A stretch of 64,000 bases of DNA, taken from positions 33,661,758 through 33,725,757 of the forward strand of contig CM053266.1 of assembly GCA_028583415.1 (NCBI GenBank), read 5' to 3'. Numbering within the stretch: position 1 is the stretch's first letter; each line of letters opens with the position of its first letter. Shown here in pieces: positions 12,127-24,100 of the stretch. Below the pieces are notes generated by a model. That model saw only the letters and a list, made by a program, of their open reading frames with translations, was not told where the DNA came from and did not search any database. This stretch comes from Protea cynaroides. Its lineage: Eukaryota > Streptophyta > Magnoliopsida > Proteales > Proteaceae. Made by a program: the position numbers and the translations under genes.

Positions 12127-15100
12127 TTTCTCTCCTTTTTTTTCTGGATCAAGAGACTATAGAATTGCTTTCATCTTTCTGTCAGAGAATTTGCAATTAA
12201 AATTCTAAGGGACCTCTCTCTCTTTCCTCCCATGCTCCTATTGTTTGAAGAACACACTAGTTTTGGTCAACTTTCTTAGGTGTGTGAAACTATGAAACCA
12301 CTAGTGTTTCTTCTGTACATATTAACATCAAATATGCTTAAATAAGAAAAAAGACAAGGCACAGTTGTTTAGGTTCATGCTTCATGGGTATCATAAGTAG
12401 TTAAGTACATACATATATACATACATAAATACATGCATACCTCGTCAAGACAATTCACAGTTGCTTCCTCTATATTTCTCAGATTATGGAGGTAAATCAA
12501 ACCTTTTTGTGTTTGATCCCCAAAGTTGAAGGAACCAGCTCTCTATGTGAGTTCAGGTCCATTGCCTTATGCAACTCCATTTATAAGTTTGTTGCTAAAG
12601 TTCTTGCAAACAGACTCAAGTGGATAGTGGATCTGCTAGATATACTTACCACTCAATAATTCATTGAGGGAAGAAATATTATTGATACTGCTCTCATGAA
12701 AATGGACATGCACAAAGCTTATGAGTCCATCAGATGGGAATTCTTGATGGATGTTTTGTCTAAAATGCACTTCTCTCCATGCTTCATCCATTGGGTGCAT
12801 TTAAGGGTGTCAAAAATGGGCCCCGCCCGGTAGCACGGACCGAGCCTGCCCGATATAACCTGAACCCAGTCCGGACCGAACCTTAATGGACAGGTTTCGG
12901 TTTCGGTTTGTAAAGCCCGACACCGTTTCAGCCCAAACTGAAACCAGACCGAATCGGCCCGTTAAGAAGCCCGAATTAGTCCGAACCAATAATACCTAAT
13001 CCGAACACCGGTAAGGTCCATCCGGGCCTAGTTTCTTAATTTTAATGGTTTTAAATTTTGATGGATTATATTACACTGTTATAGTTCACTTCTTGATTCG
13101 AAAGATTATATGAATCTATAGTTGAAAAGAGTATGTTAATTGTTATAATTTACTAAATTACATACATATAGAAGGAATGATACTAATTTTATAGATAAAA
13201 ATAATAAAATAGGCTATATATTTTACATATAAAATAGGCCCGATAAGCTTGATAAGTCCGGTCCGGACCGAACCAGCCCGAAATCACCTCAATAAGCCCA
13301 GCCCGATAACAAATTGACACCGGACCTGCCCGTTAGTTATTGTGTCCAGCGCAGCCCAACTCAGCCCGAACTCTTAATTGACATGTTTTGGGCTGGCTTA
13401 TAAAACCTGACACCGGTTCTGCCCGGACCGAAACCGGCCCGTTGACACCCTTAGGTGCATTACTTTTTTTTGATAGATTGCTTCTCTACCTTGGTTAATG
13501 GGAGCCCAATTTGTTTTTTAGAAGTAACAGAGGAGTTAGGCAAGGATGCCCTATATCTCCCTACATCTTCACCCTTATCACGGAGTTTCTCTTAAGGAGC
13601 CTTCAAGTCAAGGAAGCCAACAAAGAGATTGGTTTCTTCCCCTAGTGTAAGTCCATTAAACTAAGTAGCTAGCCACCTTGCTTTTGTGTATGACATCATG
13701 ATATTCTCTATTATGAATGTCGAATTCTAATTATGGGGGTAGATTAGTAATTTAGTAGTTATTCTTTTATTTCTTCTCTATTTATTGCTAGTGGGGATAT
13801 TATTGTAATTCCGCCTTTAATATTTCATTATAGAATGGAAAATCTCACCATTCCAGTAAATGCCACAAAACTTGATGGTGGTAACTACCTGATGTGGTCT
13901 CGTGTCACGCAACTTTCTATTACTGCTCGAGGGTTATCTGGCTTCTCACAGGAGCAAAAAATAAACCCATTATTGAATATGTCTTTTTGGATAAATGGAA
14001 TGCTGAGAATTCTTTAGTGATGCAATATCTCCTTAATTCCATGCAACCTGCCATAGCTGATGGATACTTACTATTGGATACTGCTGCCCAAATTTGAAAG
14101 TTTGCAAAGGACACATATTCCCTGGTTGGGAATGATGCCTTAATTTATGCTTTGCAAAAAAAGGTCCATGGAACTACACAGAAGGAGTTGACAGTGTCTC
14201 AATATTATACTCAGTTGAGGAGTCATTGGCAGACAATCGATTTTTATGATTCCATACACGCGAAGTATGAAGAAGAGGCTACTCTATTTGAGAAACGAGA
14301 AGAAAAATATAGAGTCTATACCTTTCTGGCGGGATTGAATGTCGAGCTTGATTCTATTCGCTCACAAATCCTCAGCAAGGATCCGTTCCCTACTCTTGAG
14401 CAGGCATATGCTATGGTTTAGCTTGAAGATCAAAGAAGAGCTACTATGTTGTTACCCTCACTCCCTGATGGTCTGCCCTCCAGACATCTACTCCACCTCC
14501 CAAGGGCTTTACTGCATCCAGAGATATGGTGAAATGTGAGCATTGTGATAAACCTTGGCACACTAAAGACACATGCTGGAAACTTCATGGTCCACCAGTA
14601 GACTTTGAAGCCAAGAGATGAGACAAAATTATGCAAAAAACCAAGAAATTCAAGGGCCCACAGGCACATCAAATTGAAGCTCTTCAAGCCACTGATCCCA
14701 CGGCTCTACTGCAAGACAATCAAATTCTTCAAGCATTCAGTTGTTTGCTCCAATCACTCTCTGCTGCCTCTTCTGGACCGCCGTCTGTTCCTGTTCCTAC
14801 CTCTACCACTCCAGGTTCTCACCTTGATTGTTCAGGTATGTGTTTCAATAGACACTGTGCGTCAATGGTCTCTAATCCTTGGATTGTTGACTCTGGTGCT
14901 ACGGACCACATGATTGGTAACCATAGCCTATTTCATCAGTACTTTCTTAATCTTGAAATTAATACTATTCGTGTGACGGATGGGACTCTCTCCTCTGTAT
15001 CAGGGAAAGGTTTCATTCAATGCACTCATTCTCTAGCTTTGCAGTCTGTTCTTCATGTTCCAAAATTTAATATCAATCTTATGTTTATCAGTAGTTTTAC

Positions 15101-18100
15101 GTCTGCTTTAAACTGCAAAGTTATGTGTTTTTTCCTTCTTATTGTCTGTTTCAAGATCTGGAAACAGAAAGGACGATTGGATGTGGTAGGATGCAGGGTG
15201 GTCTGTATTTGCTTGAGGAAGGTATCCCAAAGTCAGTTTCAGCTTCCCCAAGCCCATTACATCATCTTTATTCGGCATCCTCTGATCTTCAACAGTGACA
15301 CCAGTGGCTCTGGCATCCGTCATTTAAAGTTTTAGCAAGTCTTTTTCCTTCTTTAGCTAATAAATGTAACCAAGACGAGTTTTTTTGTGAAGCTTGTATT
15401 CTGCCTAAGCAAACTCGGTCTTCGTATAGTCCATCATTTAAACGCAGTAATACTGCTTTCCATTTAGTCCATTTTGATGTTTGGGGACCAGCCAGAACTA
15501 ATTCAATTACTGGTCACCTTTGGTTTGTTACATTTATAGATTGTTATTATAGAACTACTTGGGTTTACCTTTTACATAATAAAAGTGAAGTGTTTCAGTG
15601 TTTTCGTCAGTTTCATCTATTATTATCCAAGTTGTGCATGTCTGATATATATGCACCAACTTGAGGGGGGAATGTTATGAATGTCGAATTGTAATTATGG
15701 GGGTAGATTAGTAATTTAGTAGTTATTTCTTTTATTTCTTCTCTATTTATTGTTAGTGGAGATATTATTGTAATTCTGCCTTTAATATTTCATTATAAAT
15801 AAGATGGTAGAATTAGGAGATCATTACTCTTTCATTGTTTTTCTGATTCAACATTCTCCAAGGCCAACTCCAAATCTATTGAGTCCATATCTTTCTCCTT
15901 GCCTCCTTTGGTGCTATGTCAGGTTTATTACAAGTTCTGGAAAGCCATTTTTCTTGCTGGAGTTGATGAAGCTACCCGTGAGCATCTTAGAAGTATTTCA
16001 AGTTTCTCCCGAGGTTCTTTGCTTATCAAATATTTGGGCCTCCCCTTGAAATATTTTAGGTTGGTGCCACTCTAGTGTTCTTTTATCCGTGATCGTCTTC
16101 GCAAGAAACTCCAGCTCTAGAAAGTTAGATTCATTTTCTATGAGGGACTATTAGAGTTGGTCAAGTGTGTAATGCAGAGTTGGTACCTCCACTAAACAGG
16201 AGTTTTTGGCCTTCCTCAATCCATCGTGCACAAGATTGAATCTATGAGGAGTGCTTTTCTTTGGAAGGGCATTGACAATAATAAATCTCCACACAATGAG
16301 TTGGGCCTCTGTTTGTTTACCCAAGCAAGAAGAGGGTCTTGGTTTAACGAAAGTCAAGGAAGTCAACAATGCATGCATTCTTAAGCTGATTTGGAAAGAG
16401 GCTGCCAAGAAGAAAAGCGTATGGGTGGAGTGGTTCTATGCTAGATTTCTTTGAGAAGAGACTATTTTATTGTTTCATGTGCTAAAGACACCTCTTGGGC
16501 CTGGAGGATGATGTTGGAGGGTGTACCGCTTGTCGTAGACATCATCAAATCAAGGATTGATGATGGTTCCTCTAACCTTCTTTAGTTGGATAACTGGCAT
16601 CCCGATAGAGTCCTCCTCAAGAGTTAAGAAGAAATGATCAGATTTTACTTAGGCTGAGATAGAATGGTTTCTAGCATGTGGCCCTGGAATGACTATGCAT
16701 AGATCACCCCTATCATGTGGTCCGTTCCAGTGACAACATTGCTGGTCGATTTTCCTCTTAGAGGCTATCTCAAGCTTGGTCAATTCGTCATTCTATCACT
16801 CGAGGTTCATCTGGGATCGGTGACCTTGTGAGATGGACTATATCTTCGTCGAGTATGTCTTCTTGTTTTGCTTGGGAGATCGTTATGTCGGACTTACCGG
16901 AGGTCTCTTGGTTCGATGTCATATGATTTCGTGGCCAGTTACCTTGGGATTGCTTCATTGCCTAGAGAATCTCTCTCTCTCCCTACTAGTGCTGTTTGCG
17001 ATATGATATTGGACCCTTTAACAGGGGTCCAATATCGAGGCGGTAGGAGAGGTTGCATCTACTGTTGACCTCCTTAGGGTTTTGATCTTGATAAGTGTGA
17101 TGGCTCATTATGACTTGACATCTCTATCTCTCTTTTTTCTATTGTAATTCTTGTTATCTCTATCTCTCCACCTCATATCTTCTTATCAATATCTCTAAGA
17201 GTTCTACTAGTATTTGTTTTTTATGGGTGATGGAGTTTATCCACACTATTCATTGTAATCTCTTTTATTTAGTAATATAAATAAATCAGAGGGGGGGGGG
17301 GCTGCTAGGTATCATTGACTGCTCTAGTCAGTCCCTCCATCTCTTCTTCTTTTCCATCGATTTTCTCTCTCTCTGCTCTCTGTGACTGCTGGTTTCTTAG
17401 TTCTGATATTGCTACATGGTATCAGAGCATTAGAATCAAAGCAATCACTCTCTCTTTTGAATGCTGATTTGACAGTCTCTTCAAGAAAATTATCTCTGTT
17501 GATGGTTGCAGCAGCCCTAGTTCAGGATAATACAAAGATAAACTAGTGTATTTAATGTCTACTCGCTGATTAATGTTTCCAGTCTCTACTTATCACACTA
17601 CTGTCGCCTATATCTGGTATTACTCCACTGCTATTATTTATTTATCTATTTCTATTGTCACCATATCCCCATCACCTCTCTATGCGGCCTGAGTATTATC
17701 CACTTTGATCTTTGGATTGTCTATGATGGGATTCTGAGAACCCGTCTGATAGTGTGCATATTTAGATCACTACAATTAAACTCAATGGAGAATCTAGTTA
17801 CATGTTGTGTCCAGGGTTTATTTTCATGCTAAGGGTAAGATGAAATATCTTACTGATGACCCCCCATTTGGTGATGCCAAAGAACCAGATGCTATCAAAG
17901 CATACGAAGAGTGGATGCACGATAATTCCACACTCAAGATATGGCTATGGAACAATATTGATCCAGCCATTGCAGCTGATGTCATGTTTCATTCTATTGC
18001 CAAAGGCGTTTGGGAAGATTTGCTCAAGAGAAGAATATATCCCGAATTTAGGAGTTATATGAGAAGATGTTGAACTTTAGACAAGATAAGACAATGAATG

Positions 18101-21100
18101 AATAGTTTAGCAGCTATAAGGGCATATTGAAGAGCTCCAGATTCATCAGCCCCTTACTATTGATTTGGAGAGAGAGAAGATTCAACGGGATGCATTCCAT
18201 GTTGCAAAATTTATGGCCGCTCTCCATCCTAACTATCAGTTTGTCAAAGCCAATTACTTGTCGGAGAAAAGGTGTATTCCCTTAACGAGACTTATTCTCG
18301 CCTTTAGCTTATGGTCACTCCTCTTAAGAGTGATCCATTACCTTTTTTGTCTCTTATGGATGATTACACTTTTGTTGCTACCCAAGGATGGGGTTTTTCC
18401 TATTCAAAAGGCTGTAGCCAATGGAGAGGCTGTGACTGTGGACCAGGAGGTCTTGGTGGACCACAATTTGACAGGTCCTCCAGACAGTGTACTTTTTATG
18501 GCAAATCCAATCACACCCTTGATACCTGTTGGGCAAAGCATGGTCGTCCTGACTGGGCGAATTGGTTGGCCAATACTGCCATGACTGATAATCCTCCTGA
18601 GCATGCGACTCTTGGTGATATTACTCTTGCATTTGCACTTGAGGCTTTTTCTACTGTGTCTGTACCTCGAGATGACTATGCTTAGATCCTCAAGCACTTT
18701 CAACAGCTTGAGTCATCTGTCTCCACCTCCACAACCATTTTAGCCCACACATGTAATTATGCCCTTCTCTTTACCATATCATCCAGTCCATGGATTATAG
18801 ATTTTCCTGCTTCGTTCCATATGACTAGTAAGTCAGCCATCTTTTCTTCAATTTCTACTGCTCCACATTCTGCTCCAATGTTGATAGATTTTCCACTCGG
18901 GTGATAGGTCATTGTACAGTTTCTCCCACTACCTCCATGCATGCTTCTAAATCTCAATCAAAATCCTTGGTTGCAATCATGATATCTTGGTTCATGGAGT
19001 ACTGAGACAAGTTGATGGGGCTCTTAGCTATTTTCTTGGCAATGAAGTCCTAGGAAGCAATAAGTGTATTGGCCTATCACAGAGAAACAACATGTAAGAT
19101 CTCTTATCTGAAACTGGGTTACTTACCTCTAAACCAGTTGATCCCGCAACATAGTTCTAAATCTCAGTGAGATCTCAACAAATACGAAGCAATAAGGGTA
19201 TAGGCATATCACAGAGAAAGTATGTGCAAGGTCTCGTATTTAAAACTGGTTTACTACCTCTAAATCAGTTTAGCTCCTCACATAGTTTTAAATCTTGGTG
19301 AGAACTTGGCGAGATATCGGCGAGATCTCAGAAATCTCATCCTCACTGAGATACCAAAATCTTGAAAATCTCAGAAATTTCCATCTTTACATGTTCATAA
19401 AAAAGCAGTGTCATGGCGATATCTCAAAAATCTCGGACATCTCGACCTCACTGAGATGAAGCTGAGATGCAAGATTTAGATTTTTGCTTCCGAATGGATC
19501 CACATTAGAAGTTTGAAACTAGTAGGGGTGAGGATTTTGAAGACACGCATTGGTATGGGAGACTAGTAGGGAAGCTTATATACCTTTACTATCACTAGGC
19601 CAAACATACCTTTTGCTATTGAAGTTATTAGTCAGTTCATGCAGTCACCTAAGAAGACTCACTGGGAAGCAGCCTGTCGTATCTTGAGGCATCTAAAAGG
19701 GGCTCTAGGAAAAGGACTCATTGTCCTCAAAATATTGATCTGGTAGGGTATTCTGATGCTGATTGGGCCAGTGCTGATGGAGATAAAAGGTCTACCACAT
19801 GGTATTGCACATTTAGTTGTGGTAATCTAGTGACTTGGGAAAGCAAAAAGCAAGAAGCAAGAAGCAAGAAGCAAGAAGCAAGAAACAAGCTATTGTGGCC
19901 AGATCTAGTGTTGAGGCTGAGTATCGAGCTATGGCTCACACTGCAGCCAAGTTGATGTGGTTGAAGTTGCTACTTCAAGAGTTGGGAGTTGATCGACTAT
20001 GAAAATGTTCTGTGATAATCAAATAGCCAAATAAATTGCAAGCAATCCCGTGTTTCATGTGTGTACCAAGCACATTGAAATTGATTGTCACTTTGTGAGA
20101 GATGTTATGAAGAAGTTGTTTATTACTCCATTTATCTCTTATGCTAATCAACTTGATTTTTTTTAAAACCTATAAAAAGAAAGTTGGTGATGTTTTTATT
20201 AAGTCTCTATTTGGTCCTGCTTTCTGAAAGAATTGTTCCAATCTGGGGATAGATGATTTGTATGTTCCAGCTTGAGGGGGGTGTTAGCGATATGATATTG
20301 GACCCTTTAGCGATATGATATTGGACCCCTTCACAAGGGTCCAATATCGAGGTGGTAGGAGAAGTCACATCTATTGTCAACCTTCTCACGGTTTTGTTCT
20401 TGATAAGTGTGATGGTTCATCACGACTTGGCATCTCTATCTTTCTTATCTCTTCTCTTTTATTCAATTGTAATTCTTTTTTTCTCTATACCTCCACGGCT
20501 CCATCTCATGTCTTCTTATACATATCTCTAGAGTTCTAATAGTATTAATTTTTTATCGGTGATGGAGTCTATCCTCACTACTCATTGTAATCTCTTTTAT
20601 TCACTAGTATAAATAAATTGTGTGTGTGTGTGTGTGTTTATTTTTTTTTTTTTTTTTTGGGTGGGTGGGTGGGGGGAGGGGGAAGTTGTGACTACTGGGC
20701 ATCATCGACTGCTCTGGTCAGTCCCTCCATCTCTTCTTCTTCTCTCCATCGATTCTCTCTGTCTCTCGGCTTTCTGTGACTGCTGGTTTCTTAGATCTGA
20801 TATTGTTACAAGACTGTTTCCTTAATCAGAGGCAGATTTTTGTGCAAACCAGTTGCTGCTTATGCTGGTCAGTGACTGAAGACATCCTTCATCTTTTCTT
20901 CGAATGACCTTTCTCATCTCGGCTCTAGGAAGGTATTCTCTGGTGGTCCTTATCAAGACGTATCCGCAACCTAGAAAGGGAGTGAAAATGGATTTGCAAA
21001 GTTTTTAAAGGGAAGTTGCCCTGTGACACACGTGGAAGATTGGCCTTCTGCGCTACTATTTAACACATTTGGATGGAGCAAAACTTGAGATCGTGGACCT

Positions 21101-24100
21101 CCATATCTACGACTCTTCGTTAGATCTGGGATGCCATTGGTCTGAAAAATCCAGGGGATTCTTTCTATTCCTCTCCTTTATATTTTACCCGGATACTGTT
21201 AGGAACAGATTCACTATTAATGCCTGGGGTCTACCTATTCAATTTTAATGTGGATGGGATTTCCCGTGTCTTTTTTGTATGGTTCCTCTTTGCTTTCCTT
21301 TTTGATGGTCCTTATGTAGGTTTCTACCTTTGTAATCTCTTTGGGTTTTGTTAATACAAAAAGTTCATCAAAAATAGAAAAAAAAAAAAAGAGTTTATAC
21401 CATGAAAATGCCAACCTGGTGCTCACCATAAAGAAAATGACTTAGCCTACCAATTATTCTCAGAAAAAGAAATTATTTGCTTTTCCCACCCCCTACTTTA
21501 TTGTTTTCTGATCTGGGGCCATCCCATGTAGTATGTTCAGACTATCAAACTATTTATCTGATGGTAACTGTTACTCTAGGAAAACTCTTTATTCTCTTAT
21601 TTTTTGGTTCTCTCGACACTGTATGTTCCTCACTGTCATTTTCGCTTTTATTCTTTGTTATTTAAGTTTTCTAACATGAAACATGTAATCACTTGTCTGC
21701 AAATAAAATGAGGTCAAGTAGTAATGTAGGAGAAATGAAATGAATCATCCTGCAATTTGGTATACCACATACTGCTCCATTTAGAAAGACAGAAACCACC
21801 ATATCTTTGAGAATTCTTATTCCTTCATCAATGAGAAGATGACTGAAGTGAAATATCCTCTTTCTTGTTGGGCCTCAGCCAATAGACTGATTTACTGAAT
21901 TTCATAAGAAAAAGTGATTGATCATCTGGGGGGTTTGTTCACACTTTTTCTTTGATGTCAGTTGCTACTTTGTATGGCCAAGGTTGTTCTTCTCTATTTT
22001 CAATATCTTGCTTAATAAACCTTTTGCATTCAATCAAAATCTCATGTGTGATCTTGAAATGCTTTTTCTCTATTTAGTTCTGAAAGCTGTCTGGTTGTGC
22101 AGTGGAGATAGTGAGAATGAAGAGAATGAGGAAGATGAAGATATGGATGTCGATTCCACCAAGCAGACTGGTGAAGTTGCTCATGCAATTGCAGCAGCAG
22201 ATGCACTCGGCAATACTTCTAACACAAATTCTGGGACAAACTTCCTAGACTTAACTGAAGCTCTTAAGGAGCTTGACATGGATCACTATGATGAAGAAGA
22301 TGATGGTATCTTCAATGAGTTCTTTGCATTTCTTACTAATTTTCTTTTCTTTTTCTTACCTTATTTAGGTAAGTTAGTTTGGTTGGACTCATGAAATAGC
22401 GTGTTTTCCAATTGAGCTTTGGGTAAACCTTGTAAGGGAATAGTGACCATAAAATCTCAGTTAATTGCCAAAATATTTGAATCAGTAGTTGCTTTTAACT
22501 TTTAAGTTTCAAACATTACCATAGTTTGTCTGTGGAACATATTAAAGGGAATGTGTTTCTTCTGTCACCTCAGGCATTGAGATATTTAGTACTGGACTTG
22601 GGGACACCTACTATCAAAGTAATGACATGGACCCATATTTGAAGGACAAAAATGTAATCTCATCACTTTATTGTTTGCCTTTTGATGTTTGATGTTCCAT
22701 ATCTTAGTTATTATGCTTTAATTGTATGATTTTACATCTAACAGGATGATAATGATGATGAGGAAATAGAGGATATGACAATAAAACCATCAGATGCAGT
22801 TATAGTTTGTGCACGTAACGAGGATGATGTCAGTCATCTTGAGGCATGTAATATTGTTTTGAGCAAAAGTTGCATTCTCTCTCCTCTCCCTTTCTATCGT
22901 TCACTCACTAAGCTTTAAATACCTAATTTGCAGGTTTGGATAATTGAGGACTCAGAGGATGGTGACCCAAACATGTATGTTCATCATGATATCATTCTTC
23001 CAGCCTTTCCTCTTTGCACAGCATGGCTTGATTGTCCTCTTAAAGTGGGTGATAAAGGTACACAAATTTCTGTTGAATTTTGAGGTGTGCTTATCATGTT
23101 GTTCGTTGCAGTCTCTGACGTTTGGGTTTATGTAATCGTTGCACAAGAAATAAAGAAATGAGTTTATATTAATAAAACATAAAGAGTATTTTTTTTTCTA
23201 AGCTAGTGTTTGACCGTAAGCATATTTCTTGGACGTAGAGTCTGTTAGTGGTGCACTTGACTTTATGTTAGTCGAGCAAATTGAGAGCAGTAATGGTAGC
23301 TAAACTTCAAGGGAGAACCGTTCTCAAACTGAGTGCATAGACAACATATGTAGGTTTCAGATGCAATGCCCCTTGTAAGTTGTAGCAGAAGATTGTGCAT
23401 CTATGAAGTTCATATATTGAGCACAAATAGTTTCTTCTGCTTCATCTGCAAAACTCTACATAGGAAAGCACTTTCCTATTTGCAAACCATCTTAAATAAG
23501 TCGACTTAAAGTATTGCTTAGTTTTATAAATATTTACCCCCCATTAACTACCGAAAGGAAGAATGATGAGCCTAAGTGATCATTCCTTCCCATTTTATTT
23601 ATTTATTGTCATTGTTGACAATCTTGGTAGTGGGTGTGACTTTATGAATTGATAAACTTCCAAGTTGGGCTTGCATTGCTAAGTTCCAATGGCCAAAGCA
23701 ATGCAAACCAATACAATGCGGTCTGACGCAGGAGATCATTTTTCCAGCTATTAGCATCCTTTATATGCTTTCTTGGACTATTTTCAACGTCTGCATCATT
23801 TGCCATTCAGGCTCAGTTTTATTAGTCATGCCTACCTTTACTGTGTTCTTCTCAATTGCATTTTCTATTCCAAAACTCGTCATTTTTGTTCTTGTATTGG
23901 CAGGAAACTTCATAGCTGTGGGGTCAATGGAACCTGCTATTGAAATATGGGACCTGGACCTTGTTTGTGAACCTCATATCCTTTTTGTGAATTATTGGTT
24001 GATGAAACTTGGTGTTAAAATCTCTTATATTCTAATTCCTTGCTACAGATTGATGAGGTCCAGCCTTTTGCGATATTAGGGGGAATTGCTAAGAAGAAGA

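Larger units (their letters stand above)
16993..20810 (+). mobile_element. Copia LTR retrotransposon 2, degenerate, with internal duplication
   Basis: LTR 1 (16993-17416) and LTR 2 (20282-20810) both start TGTT(T/A)GCGATATGATATT and end GATATTG(C/T)TACA. The primer site TGGTATCAGAGC (17417-17428), complementary to initiator Met tRNA, directly follows LTR 1. A GAGGGGGG polypurine tract precedes LTR 2. Gag-like sequence lies at 17807-18073 and a zinc-knuckle-like CTFYGKSNHTLDTC, with its second Cys replaced by Tyr, near 18490. The protease active site is decayed (SPWIIDFPAS). An RT tail (LGNEVLGSNKCIGLSQRNN) lies near 19040, and an RNase H segment (SDADWASADGDKRSTTWYC, then SSVEAEYRAMAHTAAKL) at 19750-19960. 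A roughly 125-bp unit is duplicated at 19050-19290. The target duplication is unclear. It is inserted in the L1. Confidence 0.85.
12486..21391 (+). mobile_element. L1-type LINE, 5'-truncated, split by three nested elements
   Basis: L1 pieces lie at 12486-12801, 13454-13708, 15854-16992 and 20811-21391. In order they read as follows. Reverse-transcriptase palm: LIPKVEGTSSLCEFRSIALC, then NRLKWIVD, MDMHKAYESIRWEFL. After the hAT MITE: RGVRQGCPISPYIFTLITEF, then HLAFVYDIMIFS, where the catalytic ADD has decayed. After the first Copia: FSKANSKS, REHLRSISSFSRGSLLIKYLGLPL, and the KQEEGLGL block near 16330. After the second Copia: the zinc-finger-like CWSVTEDILHLFFECPFS region. It ends in TTTGTAATCTCTTTGGGTTT, then TTAATACAAAAAGTTCATC and a poly(A) tail (21379-21391). 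Many stops make it inactive. It lies in PWP1 intron 2 in the sense orientation. Confidence 0.85.

Noticed and set aside
16988..20815. 5-bp target duplication for Copia 2 (AGTGC versus AGACT).
   Set aside because: Only two of five bases agree, so I do not claim a duplication. The LTR pair, primer site and polypurine tract define the element instead.
22844..22849. GT donor at 22848 for PWP1 exon 5 instead of the GC donor.
   Set aside because: It adds GCAT, shifts the frame and reaches TGA within four codons of exon 6.
23963..24048. Possible U12-type AT-AC intron between PWP1 exons 7 and 8 (ATATCCTTTTT at 23976, TTCCTTGCTAC before the acceptor).
   Set aside because: It would keep the frame but add LVCEPQ where relatives have a direct WDLD--DEVQP join. 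The branch-like TTCCTTGCT lacks the branch adenosine and sits too close to the AC. The ordinary GT-AG reading gives exactly the family length.
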